Part shown: in pieces, positions 13,889 through 19,012 of the stretch
Numbering within the stretch: the stretch's first letter is position 1
Layout: the number at the start of each line of letters is the position of its first letter
Assembly (NCBI GenBank): GCA_050743625.1
Contig: JBOGED010000227.1
Location: forward strand, 1 to 19,012
DNA length: 19,012 nt
Direction: 5' to 3'
Origin: JBOGED01 sp050743625
GTDB taxonomy: Bacteria; Actinomycetota; Nitriliruptoria; Euzebyales; Egibacteraceae
Notes under the pieces: generated by a model
Databases searched by the model: none
The model's input: the letters and a program-made list of their open reading frames with translations, nothing else
Told to the model about the DNA's origin: nothing
Made by a program: the position numbers and the translations under genes

Positions 13889-15049
13889 GTGTCAACCGTG
13901 CAGACGTTGCCGTTGCTGAACAATGCAGTCCAGCCGCACCAACAACCGCCACGGCGCCGGGCAAGCCGCTGCCTGATGGTCGGTCCCGTCCCGGTGGGTG
14001 GGGGGGCGCCGATCAGCGTGCAGTCGATGACGACGACGCCGACACACGACGTGAACGCTACGCTGCAGCAGATCGCCGCCCTGAACGCGGCGGGCGTGGA
14101 CATCGTGCGGGTTGCCTGCCCACGCCAAGAGGACGCGGACGCGCTTGCCATGATCGCGGCGAAGTCCACGGTGCCCGTGATCGCCGACATCCACTTCCAA
14201 TGGAAGTACGCGATAAGGGCGATCGAGGCCGGTTGCGCGGGTGTGCGGATCAACCCGGGCAACATTCGCAAGCACGAGAAGGTCAAGGTCATCGGAGACG
14301 CCGCCAAGGAACGCGGGATCCCCATCCGTATCGGCGTGAACGGTGGGTCGCTGGAGGACGTCCTGCTCGCGCAGCACGGAGGAGTGACCCCGGAGGCGCT
14401 GGTCTCCTCCGCCCTGAACGAGGCGCGCCTGCTCGAGGAGGTCGACTTCTTCGACATCAAGATCTCGGTGAAGCACTCGGACCCCTGGACGATGATCCAG
14501 GCATACCGGCTGCTCGCCGGGCAGTGCGATTACCCGCTGCATCTCGGCGTGACCGAGGCCGGGCCGCTCAAGACCGGCGTGACGAAGAGCGCCGTCGGCA
14601 TCGGCGCGTTGCTCGCGGAGGGGATCGGGGACACCATTCGCGTGTCGCTGTCGGCCGATCCGGTCGAGGAGGTCAAGGCCGGGATCGGCATACTCGAGGC
14701 ACTCCACCTGCGCGAGCGGGGGCTGGACGTCGTCTCGTGCCCGTCCTGCGGACGCGCGGAGGTCGATGTCTACACGCTGGCCGAGCAGGTCCAGGCGGCG
14801 CTCGAAGGCATCGACGTTCCCTTACGCGTCGCCGTCATGGGATGTATCGTGAACGGGCCGGGCGAAGCCCGCGAGGCCGACCTGGGGGTCGCCGCGGGCA
14901 AGGGGAAAGGGCAGATCATCCGACGTGGGGAGGTCCTGTTCACGGTTCGCGAGGAGGACATCGTCGAGGCACTGGTCCACCACGCCCATGAGATGGCCGA
15001 GGAGATCCGCGCCGAGCGCGGCGAAGGCCCACCAATCGTGGTCGCCTAA
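13889..15049 (+). CDS. ispG: 4-hydroxy-3-methylbut-2-en-1-yl diphosphate synthase (IspG/GcpE)
   Basis: A 386-residue iron-sulfur enzyme of the MEP pathway, reducing MEcPP to HMBPP. The TIM-barrel part has VQSMTTTPTHDVNATLQQI, VIADIHFQWKYAIRAI, RINPGNI, GVNGGSLE and HLGVTEAGPLKTG. The C-terminal part carries the 4Fe-4S ligands in SCPSCGR (Cys284, Cys287) and VMGCIVNGPGEARE (Cys319), with the conserved Glu of NGPGE (about 326). GTG 13889 is the longest reasonable start; GTG 13898 is an alternative, and the ribosome binding site is weak for both. The first 25 residues are Pro/Gln-rich and not conserved. With dxr it gives two MEP enzymes in one block. Confidence 0.96.
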   Translation: MSTVQTLPLLNNAVQPHQQPPRRRASRCLMVGPVPVGGGAPISVQSMTTTPTHDVNATLQQIAALNAAGVDIVRVACPRQEDADALAMIAAKSTVPVIADIHFQWKYAIRAIEAGCAGVRINPGNIRKHEKVKVIGDAAKERGIPIRIGVNGGSLEDVLLAQHGGVTPEALVSSALNEARLLEEVDFFDIKISVKHSDPWTMIQAYRLLAGQCDYPLHLGVTEAGPLKTGVTKSAVGIGALLAEGIGDTIRVSLSADPVEEVKAGIGILEALHLRERGLDVVSCPSCGRAEVDVYTLAEQVQAALEGIDVPLRVAVMGCIVNGPGEAREADLGVAAGKGKGQIIRRGEVLFTVREEDIVEALVHHAHEMAEEIRAERGEGPPIVVA

Positions 15050-15097
15050 TACTCCTGGCCACGAGGGCGACAAGCTCCACATCCGAAGGAGAGTGCG

Positions 15098-15529
15098 ATG
15101 CCCCTGCCCCGCGCTGAGGCTGAAACGTTCGTATCCGACCGCCGCAAGGGCGTGTTGGTGACGCAGAGGCAGTCGGACGGTCGCCCGCAGCTGAGCAACA
15201 TCATGTACGCGGTGATCGACGGGCACGTGCGCATCTCGGTGACCGACACGCGGGCAAAGACCGCGAATATCCGTCACGACCCGCGGGTCAGTCTCCACGT
15301 CACGAGCGATGACTTCTGGACCTACGTCGTGGTCGAGAGCACGGCGGTGCTCAGCCCGGTGGCGAGCGAGCCGGGGGACGCGACGTGCCAGGCGCTGCTT
15401 GAGCTCTACACGACCGCGTCTGGTCAGCAGCACCCGGATCCCGACGACTTCCACCGGGCGATGGTCGCCGAGCGGCGTCTGTACATTTCGTTCCCCCTCG
15501 AGCGGATGTATCCCGTAACCGCTGCCTAG
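15098..15529 (+). CDS. PPOX-class F420-dependent oxidoreductase
   Basis: A 143-residue split-barrel flavin-fold protein of the pyridoxamine 5'-phosphate oxidase-like superfamily. It starts with a short helix, then RRKGVLVTQRQSDGRPQLSN, a VRISVTDTRAKTANIRHDPR segment that forms the cofactor phosphate-binding part, VSLHVTSDDFWTYVVVESTA, and ends YISFPLERMYPV. This layout is that of the Rv1155-like F420-binding subgroup common in actinobacteria; substrate unknown. ATG 15098 has AAGGAGAG upstream. It sits between ispG and the rimP leader, 48 bases after ispG, so it probably ends the upstream transcription unit. Confidence 0.87.
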   Translation: MPLPRAEAETFVSDRRKGVLVTQRQSDGRPQLSNIMYAVIDGHVRISVTDTRAKTANIRHDPRVSLHVTSDDFWTYVVVESTAVLSPVASEPGDATCQALLELYTTASGQQHPDPDDFHRAMVAERRLYISFPLERMYPVTAA

Positions 15530-15547
15530 ACAGTCGCCGGCATCCCG

Positions 15548-15577
15548 TTGCCGGATCTGGAGTGTCCCTGGTACCGT
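15548..15577 (+). promoter_or_regulatory. Candidate promoter of the rimP-nusA-infB operon
   Basis: TTGCCG (15548-15553) and TACCGT (15572-15577) are separated by 18 bases and resemble housekeeping sigma-70-type boxes. They lie just after the PPOX gene and ahead of three hairpins, so a transcript from here would have a leader of about 155 bases. Box sequences are only moderately good. Confidence 0.5.
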
Positions 15578-15591
15578 TGTCCGTAGACCCA

Positions 15592-15666
15592 ACCGAGCCG
15601 GGAGGCTCGGTCATGCTTATTTGTCGATGCGGTCGGCCCGCATCGAGGGATGAGAAACCGACCGCA
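15592..15666 (+). promoter_or_regulatory. Structured rimP leader with alternative pairing
   Basis: The first stem is ACCGAGCC/GGCTCGGT with a GGGA loop (15592-15611). The second is CGATGCGG/CCGCATCG with a TCGGC loop (15625-15645). The 3' end of its left arm plus loop, TGCGGTCGG (15628-15636), is also an exact 9-base complement of CCGACCGCA (15658-15666), directly before the terminator stem. The two pairings exclude each other. This is what an attenuator switch would look like; the signal is unknown. Confidence 0.55.
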
Positions 15667-15669
15667 CGG

Positions 15670-15694
15670 AAGTGGGCGTCCACGCCCACTTTTT
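15670..15694 (+). terminator. Intrinsic terminator inside the rimP leader
   Basis: AAGTGGGCGT (15670-15679) pairs fully with ACGCCCACTT (15682-15691), in practice a 9-bp stem with a TCCA loop, and is followed by a T-run (15690-15694, then GTTT). It is the clearest Rho-independent terminator in the window. It lies about 50 bases before the rimP ATG and downstream of a candidate promoter, so it most likely acts on the operon's own leader; it could instead end transcripts from the PPOX gene. Confidence 0.8.
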
Positions 15695-15740
15695 GTTTCC
15701 CTTGTGCCACGCCACGCAGGTCAGGAGGTGAGCGAGAACC

Positions 15741-16199
15741 ATGCCAGACGTCACCGGGTCCGTCCGTGCCCTGGCGACCTCGCTCGCCAACGCCAGCGGT
15801 GTCGACGTTGTGGACGTGCAGGTCAAGGGTGCGGGTTCGCGGATGCTTCTGCGGGTCGTAGTCGACCGCAAGGGAGGGATCGACCTCGATACGTGCGAGA
15901 AGCTTTCCCGGAATCTTTCCCAGGCGCTGGACGCTGAGGACCCGTTCGAGGGGCGGTACGTGCTCGAGGTGACATCCCCGGGCGTTGATTGGCCGTTGAC
16001 CGACCAAGCCGCGTTCGATCGGGTTGGCGGGCGGCTGGTCCTCGTGCACTGGCGTCAAGCGGGCGAGTCGTCGGTCTCCCAGCTGCGCGGCACGGTCACG
16101 ACCGCCCATGCGGAGGCCGTGACCCTCGACGTCGATGGCGAGACCGTCAGCGTGCCGTACGGCGAGATCGTCAAGGCTACCCAGGCCCTTCCCTGGTAG
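15741..16199 (+). CDS. rimP: Ribosome maturation factor RimP
   Basis: A 152-residue protein needed for 30S subunit assembly. The N-terminal alpha/beta domain has VDVQVKGAGSRMLLRVVVD and GIDLDTCEKLSRNLSQALD; the family signature YVLEVTSPGVDWPLTD follows (RPL is usual, here WPL); the C-terminal SH3-like barrel ends VSVPYGEIVKATQAL. ATG 15741 has AGGAGGTG about ten bases upstream. It is the first gene of the rimP-nusA-ylxR-infB operon, with nusA starting 11 bases after its stop. Confidence 0.95.
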   Translation: MPDVTGSVRALATSLANASGVDVVDVQVKGAGSRMLLRVVVDRKGGIDLDTCEKLSRNLSQALDAEDPFEGRYVLEVTSPGVDWPLTDQAAFDRVGGRLVLVHWRQAGESSVSQLRGTVTTAHAEAVTLDVDGETVSVPYGEIVKATQALPW

Positions 16200-16209
16200 G
16201 AGGTGTGAG

Positions 16210-17313
16210 ATGAAGATCGAGATCGAGGCGCTGCGTAGCATCGAGCGAGAGAAGGGCATCAGCTTTGACACAGTGATCGAGGCGTTGGAGAGCGCGCTGG
16301 CGAGTGCCTACAAACGATCGCAGGCACAGGCCGAGGAGGCCCGAGTCGTCATCGATCGGTATTCGGGCGAGGTGACGGTCTATGCACAAGAGCTCGACGA
16401 CGACGGCAACATCGTGGCTGAGTGGATCGACACGCCTCACGACTTCGGGCGGATCGTCGCCCAGACCGCGAAGCAGGTGCTCATGCAACGGCTGCGGGAG
16501 GCCGAGCGTGAGCTGACCTACGGTGAGTACTCGGGTAAGGAAGGCGATCTCGTCACCGGAACGCTGCAGATTCACGACCGCGGTCTGGTCGTGCTCGATC
16601 TCGGGAACGCCGAGGCGATCCTCCCGTACGCCGAGCAGGTGCCGACCGAACGCTACGAGCATGGCACCCGCCTCCGGGCATACATCGTCGAGGTCCGCCG
16701 CTCGATCAAAGGCCCACAGATCATCTGCAGCCGCAGCCACCCAAATCTCGTACGCGAGCTGTTCCGCCTCGAGGTTCCCGAGATCGCCGACGGGACGGTC
16801 GTGATCAGGGCGATCGCGAGGGAGCCTGGGCACCGCACGAAGATCGCGGTGGAGTCACTGGACCCGACCGTCGACCCGGTCGGCGCGTGCGTGGGGACGC
16901 GCGGCAACCGGGTGCGCGCGATCGTCGAGGAGCTCAGTGATGAGAAGATCGACATCGTCACCTGGTCCGCCCAGCAGGCGCGGCTCGTCGCGAATGCGCT
17001 TTCGCCTGCCAAAGTGACCGAGGTTCACCTGTACGATGAGGACGCGACGGCGCTCGTCATCGTCCCCGACTATCAGCTTTCGCTCGCGATCGGTCGTGAA
17101 GGCCAGAACGCTCGGCTCGCGGCCCGGCTGACGGGTTGGCGGATCGACATCAAGAGCGAGAGCCAGTTCGCAGACGAGCAGGCTGCCTTCCAGGCGGCGC
17201 TGGAGCGTGGTGAGATCGACGAGTACGGCCGCCCCATTCCGCACGCGGAAGGGTTGGCGGCTCATGTCCTGCAGCCTGGCAATCAGCCAGCGAACCAGTC
17301 CCGGGAGGAATAG
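16210..17313 (+). CDS. nusA: Transcription termination/antitermination factor NusA
   Basis: A 367-residue RNA polymerase-binding factor controlling pausing, termination and antitermination. The N-terminal polymerase-binding domain covers about 1-105 (ALRSIEREKGISFDTVIEAL), then an S1 domain with GDLVTGTLQIHDRGLVVLDL, KH1 with VGACVGTRGNRVRAIVEEL, and KH2 with IGREGQNARLAARLTGW. The protein ends soon after KH2 without the acidic repeats of E. coli NusA, as usual outside proteobacteria. ATG 16210 follows TAGGAGGTGTGAG, with the Shine-Dalgarno overlapping the rimP stop. In other bacteria NusA acts on its own operon leader, relevant to the rimP leader here. Confidence 0.96.
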   Translation: MKIEIEALRSIEREKGISFDTVIEALESALASAYKRSQAQAEEARVVIDRYSGEVTVYAQELDDDGNIVAEWIDTPHDFGRIVAQTAKQVLMQRLREAERELTYGEYSGKEGDLVTGTLQIHDRGLVVLDLGNAEAILPYAEQVPTERYEHGTRLRAYIVEVRRSIKGPQIICSRSHPNLVRELFRLEVPEIADGTVVIRAIAREPGHRTKIAVESLDPTVDPVGACVGTRGNRVRAIVEELSDEKIDIVTWSAQQARLVANALSPAKVTEVHLYDEDATALVIVPDYQLSLAIGREGQNARLAARLTGWRIDIKSESQFADEQAAFQAALERGEIDEYGRPIPHAEGLAAHVLQPGNQPANQSREE

Positions 17314-17317
17314 ACTG

Positions 17318-17668
17318 GTGGCCGTCCCCCTTCGCACATGCGTCGCGTGCCGCCGGAGTACCGTCAAGCGCGAGTTGATCCGCCTGGTCATCGCTCGCGA
17401 TTCGGTCCAACCGGACCCGAGCGGCTCCCACCCCGGTCGTGGCGCGTACGTGTGCGGGTTCGCAAGATGCATCGACATCGCGTTGAAGCGCGATGGCGCC
17501 GTGATCCGCCGGGCGCTGCGACTTGGGTGCCAGCACGTCACGCTGGACACCAGGCGCTTGAGCAGCCAACTAGGCGTGATGGGGGATGCACAGGAGCAGC
17601 GCCGCGAAACAAGCACATCGGCCAGCTTGCTCGGGGGGATCCCCGGGAGGGCGGCCACGAGGGAGTGA
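17318..17668 (+). CDS. ylxR: YlxR/RnpM family RNA-binding protein
   Basis: A 116-residue protein whose first 80 residues are the YlxR fold: LRTCVACRRSTVKRELIRLV, then HPGRGAYVCGFARCIDIALK and a helix RRALRLG. The paired Cys motifs (CVAC and C...C) are typical. YlxR of Bacillus subtilis, renamed RnpM, binds and modulates RNase P, and the gene lies between nusA and infB in many bacteria as here. A further 30-residue polar C-terminal tail is not part of the family core. GTG 17318 has GGGAGGA nine bases upstream, at the end of nusA, and starts four bases after its stop. Confidence 0.9.
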   Translation: MAVPLRTCVACRRSTVKRELIRLVIARDSVQPDPSGSHPGRGAYVCGFARCIDIALKRDGAVIRRALRLGCQHVTLDTRRLSSQLGVMGDAQEQRRETSTSASLLGGIPGRAATRE

Positions 17669-17672
17669 GTGC

Positions 17673-19012
17673 GTGAGTAAGGTTCGAATCTACGAGCTGG
17701 CCAAGGAGACCGGATTGTCCAACAAGGACGTCATCCGCCGGTTGGCTGAGCTCGGTGTCGACGCGAAGTCGCACTCCTCGACGGTGGAGGACGACGACGC
17801 GGCGAAGTTCCGCGAGAGCCTCGGCCGGATGCGCGCGGCGCGCAAACGGGTCGAGGAAGAACGCGCACGGCGTGAGGCCGAGGCCTATGACCTCGACGTG
17901 CTTGCGAAGCCGTCGGCGCAGGCGACGGCGCGTCGCATTCTCCCGCCGCACCTTCGGAAGGCCGCGGAGGTCGGCGGCCAGCCACGCGAAGCGGTGGGGC
18001 CGATCGGTGACCCCAGTGTCGATTCACCCAGCGTTGACCCAGACAGGGGGGGACCGGGTCAGGAATGGCCACCCGCCCCAGCGGCTCCGGTACGGTTCCG
18101 CCCGCCGGTCACCTCACCGTTCCGCCCGGATGCTGAGGGCGGGGTCAGCGTCGGGGGCGATCAGGCCGACGAGGATACCCAGGCGTACCCTGACCCCGCC
18201 CGACCCGAGGAGCCGGGGGAACAGGGGCCTCCGGTCGCGCGAGGGCACATCTTGGGAGACGAGACGGCGCCCTCACGGGCTGAGGTCGCTTCCGCGCCGC
18301 CGTCACCCGATGGCCCAATCCCGGACCGCGCTTTGGAGAGTTCGACTCCTCCCCAGGCTCCCCAGAGCCGGAGGCAGATGCCCAGCCCGGGTCCGCGCAC
18401 CGCGGCGGAAGCGGCGAAAGCTGGTCTCGTCCGGCCCGCGGCGCCCCCGGCGCCCTTTGCTCCTGACCAGCCCAGCGGTCAGCGAGAGGGGAGAGGGGCA
18501 GGCGCCCCCACCGCACGTGGTCCCCAGCCGCAAGCCCCTCGCCGCGAACAGCAGGGTGCCCGCCGCGGGGGAGAGCCTGGCCGCCGTGGCGAACAGCCGG
18601 GTCGCCGTGGCGAACAGCTGGGTCGCCGCGGCCCGGGTGCCCCACCCGGTCGAGGTGGGCAGCAGCCCGCCTCCCAGCCACAGGAGCCGCGCGGGGTGCC
18701 AGGGGTGCCACGTCCTGGAACGCCGCCAAGGCCGGGTCAGCCGACTGTGCCCACGCAGCGCGCTCCCATGAGCTCGGCGGCGACGGGAGTGCCCGTCGAG
18801 CCCCGGCGGCGCGTTGAGCACAACCTACCCAAAGAAGGCACCGGCCGACGCGCGATCCCACCGCCGCTGCGCCCGGCTCCCAAGCAAGAGCCCGAGCAGC
18901 CGGCCCAACCCGCCGTACGCGCTCCGAGAGGCCCTGGCAGGGGTCCCGGTCCCGCTGGCCCGAGGCCGAAGGCCACTGCCGGACCGGCGCCAGCCAGGCC
19001 GCGTCCTCAGGG
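17673..19012 (+). CDS. infB: Translation initiation factor IF-2, N-terminal part (partial)
   Basis: An open frame of 446 codons that leaves the window. It starts MSKVRIYELAKETGLSNKDV with the IF2_N helical domain (to about 50, SSTVEDDDAAKF), then a charged helix RAARKRVEEERARREAE (about 54-70). The rest, residues 80-446, is Pro/Gly/Arg/Gln-rich and almost certainly disordered, with short repeats near 303-320. The GTP-binding domain is not reached. IF-2 places initiator tRNA on the 30S subunit; long disordered linkers before the G domain are common in actinobacteria. GTG 17673 lies four bases after the ylxR stop, with GAGGGAG upstream. Confidence 0.93.
   Translation, partial: MSKVRIYELAKETGLSNKDVIRRLAELGVDAKSHSSTVEDDDAAKFRESLGRMRAARKRVEEERARREAEAYDLDVLAKPSAQATARRILPPHLRKAAEVGGQPREAVGPIGDPSVDSPSVDPDRGGPGQEWPPAPAAPVRFRPPVTSPFRPDAEGGVSVGGDQADEDTQAYPDPARPEEPGEQGPPVARGHILGDETAPSRAEVASAPPSPDGPIPDRALESSTPPQAPQSRRQMPSPGPRTAAEAAKAGLVRPAAPPAPFAPDQPSGQREGRGAGAPTARGPQPQAPRREQQGARRGGEPGRRGEQPGRRGEQLGRRGPGAPPGRGGQQPASQPQEPRGVPGVPRPGTPPRPGQPTVPTQRAPMSSAATGVPVEPRRRVEHNLPKEGTGRRAIPPPLRPAPKQEPEQPAQPAVRAPRGPGRGPGPAGPRPKATAGPAPARPRPQ
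18579..18632 (+). repeat. 21-bp in-frame tandem repeat in the infB linker
   Basis: Two full 21-base units (18579-18599 and 18600-18620, differing by two bases) and a 12-base partial copy encode GRRGEQP, GRRGEQL and GRRG. Related RRGGEP and RREQQ peptides just upstream suggest older copies. Repeats like this usually vary in number between strains. Confidence 0.75.

Noticed and set aside
11522..15049. dxr - rseP - ispG as an unusual link between isoprenoid synthesis and membrane proteolysis.
   Set aside because: This gene order is widespread in actinobacteria, so it is not special to this genome.
17755..18771. Long open frames on both strands across the 5' part of infB.
   Set aside because: They arise from the GC-rich, Pro/Gly/Arg-coding sequence of the infB linker; the infB frame itself is open to the window edge with a proper start and IF2_N motif.

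Overview
The window is from a high-GC bacterium, almost certainly an actinobacterium (Actinomycetota). The evidence is a DUF3151 gene, a PPOX-class F420-dependent oxidoreductase, many GTG starts, a divergent RDD/SpoIIM gene pair, and the order xerC - M23 - rpsB - tsf - pyrH - frr - cdsA - rlmN - dxr - rseP - ispG - rimP - nusA - ylxR - infB. The short EF-Ts (204 aa) makes a well-known streptomycete or mycobacterium less likely; I cannot name the lineage from sequence alone.

Left part (1-4571), a mixed accessory stretch: the 5' end of serA on the minus strand (1-177); a wrecked SpoIIM-family gene on the minus strand (241-1180) divergent from a wrecked RDD-family gene on the plus strand (1221-1828); an intact beta-hydroxyacid dehydrogenase (1843-2706, +); an alpha/beta hydrolase (2761-3534, -) divergent from a SRPBCC protein (3569-4012, +); and a DUF3151 protein (4137-4571, -). 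Both convergent junctions here hold long hairpins (2715-2758 and 4054-4097), probably two-way terminators.

Middle and right part (4616-19012), a long co-directional housekeeping block on the plus strand: tyrosine recombinase xerC, a small secreted M23/LytM-like protein with an altered zinc site, then translation genes rpsB and tsf, nucleotide kinase pyrH, ribosome recycling factor frr, phospholipid gene cdsA, rRNA/tRNA methylase rlmN, the MEP isoprenoid genes dxr and ispG on either side of the site-2 protease rseP, a PPOX/F420 flavin-fold protein, and the rimP-nusA-ylxR-infB operon. pyrH/frr, cdsA/rlmN and rlmN/dxr overlap by 4 bases, which suggests translational coupling. infB runs off the right edge inside its long disordered N-terminal region.

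Most of the window is conserved core genome, and I found no new defence, CRISPR, mobile or biosynthetic system. The points that repay a second look are a promoter plus three-hairpin leader ending in a clear intrinsic terminator ahead of rimP (a likely attenuator of the nusA-infB operon); a 31-codon ORF with a strong ribosome binding site ahead of pyrH; a structured rpsB leader with an extra in-frame start; the joint decay of the SpoIIM/RDD pair; and the His-to-Asp change in the M23 protein.
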